A stretch of 64,000 nt of DNA from Chlamydomonas sphaeroides. Lineage: Eukaryota; Chlorophyta; Chlorophyceae; Chlamydomonadales; Chlamydomonadaceae. This document shows positions 37,201-57,500 of this stretch, in pieces. Positions within the stretch are counted from its first letter, which is position 1; every line of letters begins with the position of its first letter. The notes under the pieces are model-generated. The model did no database searches. It had not been told where the DNA came from and saw only the letters and a list, made by a program, of their open reading frames with translations. The position numbers and the translations under genes were made by a program. The DNA is taken from the NCBI GenBank assembly GCA_001662425.1, contig BDDC01000025.1, forward strand, positions 62,001-126,000, given 5' to 3'.

Positions 37201-37630
37201 AGCCCCGGTACTTCCCCCAACCCCCCTCACACTCATGTCAAGCGTCTGCCAACGGCGGCTCGGAATTTGCGCTGCAAGCGAGGGCGGGCCCAGCCACGGC
37301 CAACTGTCCGCCTGTAGCACACGCCCAGAAAGCAGCCGTCAAGCATCCAGCTCGCCGGCTCCGACGGGCGCCTGCCACCTACTCCGCTTGCCACTGCCAC
37401 TGCACGCCGGGCCGGGGCCGCAGGGCGCCCCGGCTTGAATCAGCACAACACCCAGGTGGGCCCCTAGCCACCGCCAAGCCCGCCGCACCCCGCCCCCCAA
37501 AAATGCCTGGGACTCGGCACCACGGCTGAAGCCCCCGGCAACCGCGCCTCCGCTCCGGCGCTCCGCGCGCTGGGGCTGCGGCGCAGACCGATGCCGCCGC
37601 GCCGCGCCGACCCCGCTGGCTGCGCCAGGC
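34229..37630. other. Intergenic region between kinase and TIC20-like genes
   Basis: About 3.4 kb with no recognised gene. The left end should carry the kinase promoter. TATATA-like motifs are at 34791-34797 and 35925-35931. A minus-strand open frame at 35842-36342 (containing KKLDDFPCHIEIIHALRR) looks somewhat protein-like but has no recognised relatives or clear splice partners; it may be a remnant of a mobile element or of a gene. Confidence 0.35.
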
Positions 37631-39770
37631 TCACGCGCCCAGCGACTCGGCCTGCTCGATCTGCAGGTACACACCCTCCGAGATGAGTGGGATCTCGCAG
37701 TACCAGCCCCTGGAGCCGAAACAGGGGCAGGACGGAGCAGGGCGGGGCGCCGGTCATTAGCGCGACAAGGGCTAGGCGACCGTCGCGGAGCGGAGTGCGG
37801 CGGGCTTGGGCTTGTAAGTTGCAATAGCACGCCCCCGCGCGGCACGCCATGGGTGTTGGTGACGCGTTGGTTGTGCGTAGCGAGCAGGGATGCATTCAGG
37901 TGCACCGGTGCGGGGAACGAAGCCCAGCACCGCCTCAAAGGTATTCAAGTCCCGGCCCCGTGTGTGTGTAGGGTGCTGCCCCTTGCAACTCCCATCAAAA
38001 CTGCAGCTGCTTGCTTGAGAGCCCCGCCTGCCTGCCCACGGCGCCCTGCCTGGCCGCCCGCCCATGCGCGTCCCAGCGGCGTGCACCGGCGCCGCACTCA
38101 CAGGAAGTTGAAGAAGAGGCAGTAGACGACGAGCAGGAAGATGAACCAGAACATGAGGCAGTAGAAGAGATCAGCCCAGGGCGTCCACAGGATGCCGGTG
38201 GGCAGGTTCTCCTCGGTCACGATAAGGATCATGGCCACGATGTCCAGCATGACGCCCTGTGGCACGCAATAAGGGAGAGAGAGAGGCAAGGAAGGTGAAG
38301 GTCCCGGTGCACGCCTACAGCCTTTGCATCCGCAACAAGACGCCCCGGGGGATGAAACGAGGCCAACAGGGATCGGCCTATCCAGACTTGGCGAGGTGCG
38401 GGGCAGTTGCTCGCGCAAGTTCGCCGAGCATGCGGTGCAGGGAGGCGGACATGGAGGCCGTAGCAGGCGGCAGGGGCTCGCCGGAAGCCAGTAGCAGTTC
38501 GAGGTGGCACTTCGCAGGGCCGCTGCTTGTGCGCCAGTGTGTTCAGAAATAAGTATAAGTATAATAGTACGACAAAACCAACACAAGGGGAAATGGCGCG
38601 CCGGCCGTGCGTAGAGGGAATGCAGTGGTTAGGTGCGCCAGTGCGGAAGGAAGCCCAACAGGAGCGCCCGCAGTGTGTGTTGTTGGCCCCGGTCCACCAA
38701 GGGTGCACTATCCACACTTCCGCCGCATGCGACATGTCATCTTGCCGCGCGCCAGGCCGCGCCGGTGCTTCCTGAAGCTGTTGCATTGCACATATGCTGT
38801 GCCCCGTTCGGGCGAAAGGACGCAAAGCGCGCAGAGCCGGAGGCTCATTGCCAGCACCGCGTACCAACGCTCTTAGCAAGCAAGCCCGTGCGAGGCCGTT
38901 ATAAGGTGCGGCCCGAGTCAGCATGCTTGACGTAACCCCAGCCGGCATGTTTCGGGCCGCGGCGCTGGCTGTTCACTGCTGGACGCACCATCATGACGTG
39001 GTAGCGGGCCACGTGGGGGATCTTCTTGTTGCGCACGATGCCCAGGTACGTGGCGAAGAAGATGAACAGCGGCGCGTACTCGTGGATGTTGAACCAGTGC
39101 TCAAACGGCTCTGCGCGTGGCAAGAGCGTCAAAGCGTTGGTCGCGAGGGCCACGTCTCGCGCGCTGGCCGGAACTGCGTGGGCCTCAAGCCCCACGGCAC
39201 GCGTTGCATGCACGGCACGTACCCGAGAAGTACTCAGTCCAGATGAACGCCGGGAACCGCTCGACAAAGAACACCGTCTTCTCCGCCACGTCCACCCACG
39301 GCAGCATGTACAGGATGGCGCACATAAGCTTCCAAGGCCATGTCATGGGCCCCTCATTCCGCCCAAACTTCCAGTCCTGCTTCTCCGCGTCCTCCGCCTT
39401 GCCCCCGCTTTGCGAGGATGCCACCACGAGCTTCTGCAGGGCCATCGAAAGGGGTCATGCGGGGCCTCCAGGGGTGCAGGGGGGAGGTGCGAGCTTACCC
39501 GCGGCTGGGCAGGGAGCAATGGTCTCCGGAGGAGAGGGGACACCGGGCCTGCCGAGATCGGAGGGATTTGCATGATTATGAAGCTGCGTGCACAGCGGGG
39601 TGCGGCAATTGGCTCGCACCGGAGACTGCCGAGGGCGTCGGCGCTCCACGACCGAGAGCCTCCACGCGTACACATTGCCGCCGGCATAGCGGGGCGCTGA
39701 TGCGTCGGCAACTAGCTGTGCTGCCAAGTGCTAGCCCAGCAATTGGGGCCCGCAGCCCCAAAGCGGCCAT
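37631..39770 (-). CDS. TIC20: TIC20-family chloroplast membrane protein
   Basis: Exons 39672-39770, 39223-39433, 38989-39110, 38102-38256 and 37631-37709 give 221 residues. Residues 1-33 (MAALGLRAPIAGLALGSTAS, then Arg/Ser-rich) are a typical algal transit peptide. The mature part has four likely membrane helices: MCAILYMLPWVDVAEKTVFF, LFIFFATYLGIVRNKK, GVMLDIVAMILIV and LFYCLMFWFIFLLVVYCLFF. The pattern of hydrophobic helices, YLGIVRN and the RYHVMMGVMLDI motif (RFN.MQA.LLDI in relatives) place it in the Tic20/Ycf60 family, closest in style to the divergent TIC20-IV/V members. These act in or near the inner envelope translocon or thylakoid; a role in protein import is inferred. The first intron (GTACGC..CAG) rests on phase and the transit peptide. 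It is head-to-head with the PAGM gene. Confidence 0.82.
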
Positions 39771-40082
39771 TTCGCCCCACTCGCGACGACGGCTTGTAAG
39801 ACGTGCCCTTCCCTCGTGATGGCAGTTGATCTTTATGCTAGCATTAGTTCTGTATGGCAATCGTTGGCACGCGATGGACTTGGGCAAAGTCGCAAGCAAA
39901 TGCGCATGCATGCAACGCTCGGCACAAAGACGGGTCCCACACCGCAAGTACATATGCGCACATATACAAAACCGGTCGATTTGGAAAGCTTGCTTCGCTT
40001 GACTGTGCCACCCCATCCCAAACCCACAACGCGACGCCTACACCCTCGCCTGCGTGCCTATCACAGTCTCGCGATTGACACG
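39771..40082. promoter_or_regulatory. Divergent promoter region, TIC20-like and PAGM genes
   Basis: There are 312 bases between the two start codons. The PAGM frame stays open upstream through this region to 39816, but the similarity to the family begins only after 40083. Confidence 0.45.
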
Positions 40083-43000
40083 ATGCTGTCGCCCGAAGAC
40101 GCTGAGCGTGTGCGGTTGGCTTCGTCTGCATACCCCAAGCCACCCGACTTCTCCCCTTCGTATGGCACGGCGGGCTTTAGGAACAACGCTGACGTGCTCG
40201 CCTCGACCGTGTTTCGCTGTGGCCTGCTGGCCGCTGCACGGGCTCTGCTGCTTGGTGGCCACACGGGCATCATGATAACAGCCTCACACAACCCCGTGGA
40301 GGACAACGGCGTGAAGATGGTGGAGCCGGATGGCGGCATGATGCCTCAGGCCTTCGAGCCGATCGCCGCGAAGCTGGCCAACTGCCAGCGCGACGAGGAC
40401 GTGATTACCGTGCTGCGTGACCGCGTGCTAGTAGCCGGTGCAGGCGGCCCGCACGGCAGCAGCGCTGCCGGGCCCGTGCCACGCCAGCACGTCACGGTGC
40501 TGGTCGGGTACGACACCCGTCCCAGCGCGCCGCGCCTCGTCCAGGCCGCGCTAGACGGTATTGCCGCGCTGCGCGTAAATGCACACAAGTGCGGCTGCGT
40601 CACCACGCCGCAGCTGCACTTCATGGTGCACGCGTCCAACCACGGCGACGCCGCGGCAATCGCGTCGCCGGCATGCCCACCGCTGCAAAGCTATTACGAT
40701 ACCATAGTCGGCGCCTTCACCCAACTCGTCCAGCAGACCAGCTCCGCCATCAGCGCCTCGCCACCTGCGCCGAGTAGCTCCAGCAAGGCCGGCGCCAGCG
40801 CGAGCACAAGCGATGCCGACACGTTGTATATTGACTGCGCAAACGGCGTCGGCGCGGAGCAGCTGGCGCCGCTGGTTCCCGCGCTGGCGAGCGCAGGCAT
40901 CACCCTGCACCTACGCAACACGGGAGCCGAGGGGGGGCAGCTCAACCACCGCTGCGGCGCGGACTTCGTGCAGAAGGACCGCCTGCCGCCCACCAACTTC
41001 AACGACGTGCCCGCCGCCGCCAGGTGCGGCCGCCGCCGGCCACCGCACCCGCAACGGGACGCTTGTTGGCCCGGACATAGTCCCCCTTGTCGGGCTTGCC
41101 CAACATCCTGCCGACGCCCGCATGCGGAGCTGCAGTGCCTCACGCACATCGTCGCTGCCATGCCGTGCGGGGGTCGCAGGTGCTGCAGCATAGACGGCGA
41201 CGCGGACCGGCTGGTGTACTTCAGCCCAGACGGCTCCGGCAGCATCAGCCTGCTGGACGGGGACAAGGTGGGCACAGAGCGCTTCACAAGCTCATCCACT
41301 TGCATGCATGTACTCGCGCTGTGTGATGCATGGGCTCAGAGGGCGATGGGCGGGGAATGCGGCACAGGCATATGAATTGTGGTACCCAACGCTCACCGCC
41401 GTGTGTGCAGGTGGCGATGCTGGCGGCGGTGGCCATCCGGGAGCTATTGGGCCAGCTGCCGCAGGAGCTGACGGAGGGCATCGATGTGGGTCAGGGCGGC
41501 GGCGCGGGATACGTTGGCTGGGCGAGGGAACACCGCACTGCAGGCCGCAGCCGCTGAGGCACCCACGGGGCCATCGTTGCGAGCTGCGCCTGTACCGCTA
41601 TGTTGCTGAGTCCTGAGGCATCCGGCGGCAGTCCGGACTGTGCTGGGCCCCTGAAGGCTGCCTCCCGCGCCTCCTTGCGTCGGGCTGCCCCTCTGCCTCT
41701 GCCCCTGCCAGGTGTGCTGCGTGCAGACGGCCTACGCCAACGGCGCCTCCACGGCCTACCTGCGCGACACGTTGCACATGTCGCCCGTGTGCACGCCCAC
41801 AGGCAAGCGCGGCCAGGCTGCGTGGCTGCCCTCACCATCCGCCCGCAATGCCTAGCGCTGCGGCCTCGGCCCCACGAGCTGTTGCGCTCCGCCGGGGCCC
41901 GACCATGTGGCCAAGCCCGCTAGAGGCACGCCCAGCTAGAGGCACGCCCAGCTAGAGGCACGCCCAGCTAGAGGCACGCCCAGCTCGATTCCCATCTCCC
42001 GCCGCCGTGCTCGGACCCGCAGGCGTCAAGTTCCTGCACGAGGCGGCGCACGACGCCGACCTGGGCATCTACTTTGAGTCCAACGGCCACGGCACCGTGC
42101 TCTTCTCGCAGCGCCTGCGGCAGCGCCTGCAGGACGCGGTGCGGTTGCGGTCGCGTGCCGGCGGCTGCAGGGCCTTGGGGCTGGGCCGCCGTTCGTGTGC
42201 GCGTTGTGGGGCCTTCACCTTGGAGGCGTGCCACGCTCTTCGCGGCCCTCGGCGGCTGACAGGCTGGCTGCGGCTGGCCGCGCCCCGCTGCAGGCCGACT
42301 CGCACCCCGCGGCGCGCGAGCTGCTGCTGCTGTCGCGGCTCATCAACCAGACGGTGGGCGACGCCATCAGCGGCGTGCTGCTGGTCGAGCTCGTGCTCAG
42401 GTAAGGAACACAAGGCCCAGAGCCCAGGCGAGGACGTGGCCGGGAGCAGGCGCACCTGGGCGCTGTCCCCTACGACAGGGGCAGTAGGAGGTGGGGTCTA
42501 GGTGGGCTGGGGGCTGTGGCGAGGCTCCTGGTTGTTGCACGCCCCGCGCAGCAGACCCCTTAACCCGCCCTTGCGCCGCCCGTGACACCTTCACCAGCTG
42601 CACCTGAGCACGGCTACCATGCTCGCCCTGCCAGTGTGCACGCTCCCGCATACCCTCACCCCCGGTGGCCCGCAGGCGCAAGCGCTGGTCGCTGCCCGAC
42701 TGGCAGGCGCTCTACACCGACCTGCCCAGCCGCCAGCTCAAGCTCAAGGTGGCCGACCGCGCCGCCATCACCACCGCCGACGCGGAGCGCGTGGTGGTGT
42801 CGCCCGTGGGCCTGCAGACCGCCATCGAGGAGGCCGTGGCGCAGGTGCCTAGCGGCAGGTGCGGCCCATCGTTGCATGTTGAAGCATGGGATGCTGTTAC
42901 CGCTTGGCACATCTCCGTATGTGCTTGATACACGCGCTGGCGTTGCGCGGGCGCGGCATGGCCCCTAGAATCCCCCTTCGGCCACGCGCATTGCATAAAT

Positions 43001-43391
43001 CCCCCGACCTTGCGCCCCCCAGCGCTTGGTCCACTTGCTAGCAAAGGCGGATGCTGCAGCGGGCCGTCTGGTGGGCAAGCGGCTTCCAGCCAATGCTTGC
43101 ATTGGTCGTCACGCTCGCCAACCATGCCCGTAAAGGCGGCCCCCACAGTTCTCGGCGCGCGCTCGTCCGCCGCTAGCCCATGGGCCCTGGCTTGCCGCCC
43201 CGCACACCACCGCCTCACACGCCGCCGGCTGCTTGCCGCCCTTGCGCAGGGCCTTTGCGCGTCCATCCGGCACCGAGGATGCCGTGCGCGTCTACGCTGA
43301 GGCGGCCACGCAGGACCAGGCCGACGAGCTGGCGCGGAAAGTGGCGCAGATCGTGTACGACAAGGCCGGCGGCGTGGGGCCCCGGCCCTAA
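40083..43391 (+). CDS. PAGM: Phosphoacetylglucosamine mutase
   Basis: Eight exons: 40083-41023, 41180-41267, 41411-41485, 41712-41802, 42023-42138, 42294-42400, 42676-42858, 43250-43391; 580 residues, close to the plant (about 556) and human (542) enzymes. It belongs to the alpha-D-phosphohexomutase superfamily and interconverts GlcNAc-6-P and GlcNAc-1-P on the route to UDP-GlcNAc in the cytosol. Visible motifs are YGTAGFR (27-33), the phosphoserine loop TASHNP with Ser68, the metal loop DGDADR (319-324) preceded by RCCS as in AGM1, the sugar loop FESNGHGT (416-423) and the phosphate loop RPSGTED (538-544). The start is set at the ATG just before SPEDAERV; an upstream in-frame ATG exists. The intron 41803-42022 has a GC donor and contains a 16-bp tandem repeat. 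It is tail-to-tail with the TMEM216-like gene, 225 bases between stops. Confidence 0.95.
41919..41982 (+). repeat. Four perfect 16-bp tandem repeats in a PAGM intron
   Basis: The unit GCTAGAGGCACGCCCA repeats exactly four times in the intron 41803-42022, about 40 bases before the acceptor, and ends in a partial unit. Confidence 0.95.
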
Positions 43392-43616
43392 GTAGGCCAC
43401 CGGCTTGTGCCTCCAGCCCCAGCTCCGGCCTCCGCCTTGGGCCTCCTGCCGCACCTCCGGCCACGCTTCCGTGTGCCTGCCTAGGAGCTGGGCTGCCGGG
43501 GCCCTCGCCAGGGCCCGGCCCGGCCATTGCGCAGTGGCCAAGCCCCCGCCCTCCAGCCAGCTCCGCTGGTAGCTGGTCGCGGCCGTCGGTCGGGGTGGGG
43601 CCGTGGCGTTCGGCCG

Positions 43617-44771
43617 CTACGCAGCGAAGCGCGTCGCCATGATGAACTTGATGACAGCGAGGATGCCGAACGCGTACTAGGGAAATGTAGGGGGAGGAAG
43701 CGGGTGGCATGAAGCTCGTGTGAGCATGTGGGGTGAGCGGAGGCACACTTGAGGAAGCATTGGGTGGCACGTGCGAAGCGTCGTCCCGGCGGCCAAGTAG
43801 GTTGGGAGCCGCACGGTGGGCTCGTCACGACTGGCGCCCTGCGCCTGCGCGTGTGTGCATGCGGCTGCCTGCCTGGCGGCAGCGTTGCGGGCGTGTGCCC
43901 ACCTGTATCCCCAGGAAGATTAGGGAAATGGCGTTGGTAAGCTGGTCGATCTTGAGCCTGCGGAGGGTGCGTGGGGGCGCATGGGCGCATGGCGTGATGT
44001 GGACGTTGCTGCGCAGTGCTGGGCCGCGAACGCTTGGGCCTGCTGCCTTTGGGGCCGGACGGGTGGCTGTCGGCAGGTAGCGCTACAGCACTCACACATA
44101 GGTCTGGAATGCGACAAAATAGATGTACATGCCCAGGACGGGCAGGCCGAGGATGAAGCTGAAGATGATGGGCAGCGCGCGCTCCGTCTTGTTGCCTTTG
44201 GAGGCTGCGGGATATGGGGGGCCCGGGGGCGAGCGTTGGAGCTGTGCGCCAGGGCGGCGTCCGGCTGGAGCCTGGGGGTCAGCTGGAAGCTGGGGGCTGC
44301 GTGGGCGGCTGCACGCTCACCCAGGAAGAGGCGCGGGATATCGATGAGGATCCAGAGCCATGAGAAGGCGAACTCCATGGCGAAGTTCGTGCCGGGATAG
44401 GGCAGTTGCAACCCTGGCGGTGATCAGGACAGGGACGGTGGAGTGGCGTGGTGAACACGTGCCGTGCCAAGGGGACAGGTGGCTGCTGGACTGGGGATCC
44501 TCAACCCGCCGATGGGCAGGGAAACGCCCGCTGTGCGGGTAGCCTGCGCCAACGCACCCTTGTACACAAATACAAGGATGTTGAGGATGTAGTACACGGC
44601 GTCCCACCACGCGCCGAAGTAGATGAATATCTGATACCCCAGCGACGTCAGCACTCGCCGCCGCGGCTTCTGCGGCTGCTTTGGTGCACCTGGTTGCCCG
44701 GGCTGCTGCGCCACGACCGGGGCTGCCGAGCCCGGTGCGCCGGGTAGTTGGTCGCCTGGAGCCGGATTCAT
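43617..44771 (-). CDS. TMEM216: TMEM216-family transmembrane protein of the ciliary transition zone
   Basis: Five exons: 44558-44771, 44321-44413, 44096-44204, 43903-43957, 43617-43676; 176 residues. A 40-residue Pro/Gln/Gly-rich N-terminus precedes four membrane helices (about 46-68, 80-100, 112-136, 148-170). Diagnostic segments shared with the Transmemb_17 family are VFVYKGLQLPYP, RLFLASKGNK and FVAFQTYVLKIDQLTNAI. In human TMEM216 the corresponding regions are FLYKG.LLPYP, RLFFG.KGN and LQTYVLRLE. TMEM216 (MKS2) is part of the MKS/tectonic complex at the transition zone. A paralogue such as TMEM80 or TMEM17 is not excluded. Its presence fits a flagellated alga. All four introns are GT-AG and in phase. 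Confidence 0.85.
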
Positions 44772-45806
44772 TCTTCCTTAACGACTCTCACGCAGCGAGG
44801 TGCCTTGGCAAGAGCTGAGCAGGTCCGTGTGCGACGACCAAGCGATGCAGACCTCCTCACTATACAAGTCGTCAGGCTGGCATACAGTGACTGCTTCTTC
44901 GCTAAAGCTGTCGTTGAGGCCAATGTCCTGTGTTAACTGCGTTCGTGGCCAGGTGCTCGCAGCTGGAAATGCTTCTTTGTACGCGACTCGCTCTATACAC
45001 TAACACCGAGCCCTGTGGGCTTGTTGCGGTGAAGTTAAATAGCAAGGTCTGACAGAACCAGCAGGACGAGAACAGGAGCGACGACAGCTGACAGCTTGTA
45101 AACGCAATTGACGTCGGGAGTTGGTACAGCGGAAGCAGTGTGTCCTCAATCACCTCAATACAAGCACGGCCCGGTGTCAGCCCGGCTGCGACGACAAAGC
45201 CCGTGTCCTAAACACACGGCCCGCCCCCATCCCAACCCCTGGCAATTTTGCCGAGCCTGGACGCAAGGCGCCTGCCGCCCGGTGCATCATCAACGATATC
45301 CACGAGTCCCGTTGCCGTGCTGCTCTTTCGCGCCGATTATGGCTAAGGCGTCGTTGTGCCTTGCGGCGATTAAGTGATCGTCGCGCTGCCAAGATGTCTC
45401 CCCTGCTTACTGTGCCCAGAAGCAGTAAGGGCTGGCCTCCTCCCTCCTGCCCGTGCCAAGAAGGGTGCAACTTGTGGTCACTTCAGTGCCAGCCACTGTG
45501 ATATCCTAAAACTCAAGAGACAAGGAGCTCTCATCCTCGGCATGTCTGTCGTACCTGCAGCGCGATGCATACAGCTCGGCTGCGGGCATGCCCAGCACCA
45601 GCACATGCCGGTAGCTGTCAACCCCGACCGCGATGCACACGCCAGGGGCACCGAACGCATACCCTTGCCCCGTGCCTTGTCCTCTCGATATGTGCCTCTC
45701 GATATGCGCCTCGGCCGCCGCCCCTCCCAGCGCCTTCCTTGCCTCCCGCCTTGCCGCCCAGATCCCTTCTCCCTGGCCCACCATCACCAGCCGCCCAAGC
45801 TCCCCA
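44772..45806. other. Intergenic region between TMEM216-like and beta-galactosidase genes
   Basis: About 1 kb that should contain the TMEM216-like promoter and the beta-galactosidase 3' UTR (both genes are on the minus strand). No further gene was recognised. Confidence 0.4.
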
Positions 45807-53627
<7,821 letters not shown>

Positions 53628-54564
53628 GGCGAGCTTGCGTTACGCCAGCGTGCACAAGCGGGTCGTGATCACGGCCTGCGGGTCTGCCTACAGTAGCGGG
53701 CAGCGTATTGCTATGGACGCGGGCCGAGCAGAGGTGCACTGGTCGCGACGCTTGCACGCCAAGTTCCGGTGGTTACACGTAATTGTGAGCACTAACGGCA
53801 TGTGCGAGCACGTTCGCAACGCGCAGTCGACGCACATTGCCTCCGTGCGACCGAGGACCGACCCTTGGGCCGTGACACACGTACCGCGGCCCTCAGTCAC
53901 TTTGCTCGTCTTCGGTACACACTTGTCCCCCCTGGCCCCCTGCGCAGGTTGCCACTGACCACATATTTCTTGGCAACCTGCGTGGCGGAGCCCACTGCCT
54001 CAGCCCAGTGCCGCGGTGGCTGAGCAGGCTGAGCCTGGCTGAGCGGGAGCATGCAGATTGGGCCTCCCGCCCCCACCCACAGCGGTGCCCGGCCTCCTGG
54101 CGCATGCCTCTGCGGAACTGCGCGGGGGACGAAGGGGGGGGCTCGGCTGCCACCTGAGCGCCACCAACACCGCCACCTGCATCTGCAAGACCAAAGGCTC
54201 ACAGTAGCAACTGGGAAACTCGATGCGACGCACGGCGCCTACCGGCCTGCGCCACGGGGTGTGGCCTAGCTCACTGGGGTGTGGCCAAGCCCACTAGCTC
54301 AAGTGATGAGCAGGGTAGTTCATGTTACTGTCGAACCGGGGGTCAGCGTTCGGGTCTGTAAGGCCAGTGATCGTCCAAGCTTTCGAATCATGCTATTACG
54401 CCGGATATGTGACACACCGCTTTCGTGCCTTGGCTGGAAGCGCAGCGCCGGGCTTGCGGAGCAATGCACGGTTCGGAAGTAAAACAAGCGTCCCTCCACC
54501 CATCAATATACCATCAACAATAATACAAGCCTTAAGCAACACATATCAGTTGACAAACCTGCAA
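53628..54564. promoter_or_regulatory. Divergent promoter region, GH2 and PPT genes
   Basis: The 937 bases between the two start codons contain no recognised gene and should hold both promoters. Near 54253-54299 a GTGTGGCC(T/A)AGC-type segment occurs twice. Confidence 0.4.
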
Positions 54565-57500
54565 ATGACTTCCCTTCGCATCAAGCCCTGTTCCGTTGCG
54601 GGCCTTGCAACCAAGAGGGATGCGCTGCCGTGCCCACTAGCAGCTGCTAGCCATATGGTGCCGCGTCCAATGCGCGTCGCAGGCGCGGGACTTACGAGCG
54701 GTCCCGCAAGCCCGGTCTTCCGTCGTCAGCAATCGGTCAGCGAGCCCCGGCGCGACCTAACGCCAGCGAAGTCGGCGGTCACAGCGGACTCATCATCCGA
54801 AAGTGCGTCGCGGCGTCAGCGTGCTGTCGGAATAGCGCCGGTGTATTGCAGCATGCGTGCCATAATCTTCGGCCTCTTATGCCTCTCAACTCCTCCGCAC
54901 ACCTGCGAAGTCCCCGAGGGATTATGGGCAATGTTCACGATGCCGTTACCAGCAAGCTGTCATCGACACCGTCAGCGTGCCGGCATGTGCCGCTAAAGGC
55001 CTCAATTCCACGCCCCTCCCGACCCAGGCCACAAGGAGCTCCTTTCAACGCTGTTCCTGGGCGGACTCTTCGCGTCATGGTACGCCGCCAACATCATCTT
55101 CAACCTCTATAACAAGCAGGCAAGGGTTTTCGAGGGTTTCGGCACGGCGCTAGCGCCCTACACCCCACGAGTCCGTGCCTGCCGCCCGCCTGCCCAGCCA
55201 CACCGCCTCCACTCCGTCCCAGAGCCCCTCGCGCTCGCATCCCACCTTCGCCAACACGTAACGTTGGACCGCCCTCTCCTGACCCGTCACGCGCCATGTG
55301 GCCACGGCCGAGACCCGCCAGACGATGGCGACGTTGCAACCGAACCCTAGGTCGCCCCCGACCTATCAATCACACCCCACCGCCTCCCTGCCCCCTGCAG
55401 GTCCTCAAGGTGTTTGCCTTCCCCATGCACATCACAGAGATGCAGTTCCTGGTGGGCGGCATCATCACTCTGGCTGCCTGGGGCACCGGCCTGCTCAAGG
55501 CACCACGTATCACCGGCACAACGGTGAGCGCGGCACATGGCCGTACGTGTGCACAGCGCATACCAGAGCTATCGAAAGCCTATGAGGCATGCACATGCCC
55601 TGGGACCCGCTGCGGGTGCAAAGGCACAGCCCAAAGCCTCAGGGCCTTTCCCGGCGGCCACCAGCACTGCCCGTCCTGTCCTGCCGGGACATCCCCTGCG
55701 CAAGGGCCCGCGACGCGCAGGCGCTGCCCTCTGCCCCTCCCTGCCCACCCGCTTGCTTCGGGACGTCCTTCGCGCTCGCCCTACCCACCGCTCACGACTC
55801 ATATTGCACCCTCCCGTCCCCAGATCCGCAACGTGCTGCCGCTGGCCGTGGTCCACACGCTGGGCAACCTGCTCACCAACATGAGCCTGGGCGCAGTGGC
55901 CGTGTCCTTCACACACACCATCAAGGTGGGGGCCTGGGCCGTGGCCGAAGGGTGATTGGTATGGTGCCGGAGGGCACGGGTCGCCAAGCCGTTTGTGCCC
56001 AGCGTGGGCACGGTGGCCGAGCCCATCAAGGAAACCGTCCCTTGCACGCACGGCCAAGGCGACGACGGCGGGCGGGCACCACGTCTGTGGGGGCTGCAGC
56101 TGCTCTTGTAGAGGCAGCGACTGCGCTGGCGTGCATGTGCATGCGCACGCTATGTGCCGGCTGGCGTGCCGTGGACTCAGGATATGTTGCCATCGCACGG
56201 TCTGCCGAGCCCCAACCCCAACCCTCCCTGCCGTGCCTAGCCTCTGCTGCTCGCGCCTGGTCGTTATGCGCCCCCTGAGGTCACTTTCCTCCACAATCAC
56301 GCTGCACTCTCTGCGGCCTACTGTCCACTCCTGTCAGGCCATGGAGCCATTCTTCTCGGTCATCCTGTCGGCCATCTTCCTGGGCGACCAGCCCTCGCCG
56401 CTGGTGCTCATGACGCTGCTGCCCATCGTCGGCGGCGTGGCGGTGGCGTCTCTGACTGAGGTGCGGAGTGGTGTGAGCAGGCATGTGCATAACCAATTGC
56501 CTTGTGGGTCTTGAAAGGTCATGGGACGATTGTTACCGAGATGATGCGCAGAAGCCGCTGAGCGGATTGGCGGACGGAGCGTCGCCACTAGTTACCCACT
56601 GGGCAAGGGGCTTGGCGTTGCTGGCTGGCTGCCGACAGCCAGCAGAGCGCATACAAGATCAAGCCGGCGCGCCCACGTTCCAAGATCGCGTACACCGGCA
56701 TCCGGTCCGCAACTGGGGCTGCCAACGCCTGCATCCCAACAGGCCACATGATACAGCCCTGCAGCGTCGCCCGACCACTCGACTCGCGCTGCTGCTCCCC
56801 TCGTTCCCACGCAGGCGTCCTTCAACTGGTTTGGCTTCCTGTCCGCCATGGGCTCCAACCTCACGTTCCAGTCCCGCAACGTGCTGTCCAAGAAGCTGAT
56901 GCTCAAGAAAGCCGACAAGGCCACGGGCGAGGCGCAGCTGGACAACATCCAGATCTTCTGCGTCATCACGCTGCTCAGCGGGCTGCTGCTGATGCCCTTC
57001 ACGCTACTGGTGGAGGGCTGGCACCTGACGCCCGCTGGCCTGACCGCTCTGGTGCGTACGGGGCAGCGGTGCTATGTCATGCTGGCAAGGGGCTGGGGGC
57101 GAGCGACCGTGCTGCTTGTAGGGGGCTGGGGCGCATCCGCCGTGCAGATATCATTGTGGGAACCGGAACCCTTGCCTGTTGATGTCATGCAACCGACACT
57201 GCCGCCTGGCCCCGGCCGCCGTGGCGCCGCTGGTGTCGCTCCGCAGGGTGTGGCCAACCCCAACGAGCTCCTGACTCGCATGGCGATGTCGGGCCTCTGC
57301 TTCCACGCGTACCAGCAGGTGCGGTCGCTCAATGAGTATCACGTGCGTTGGCTGCTGGCTACTGCAGCCCATCGCGGCTGGCGGCCTTGCGCTCGACGCC
57401 TGCTTCGCCTGCGGCTGCGCGCCCCCGCCGTGATCCCGTCCTGTCGCACGCTGCCGTACGCTGCCTGTCGTTCGTACAGGTGTCATACATGATCCTGCAG

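Noticed and set aside
39816..40082. N-terminal extension of PAGM upstream of 40083
   Set aside because: The frame is open, but family similarity begins with [18 protein letters not shown] and the region is the only space for two divergent promoters.
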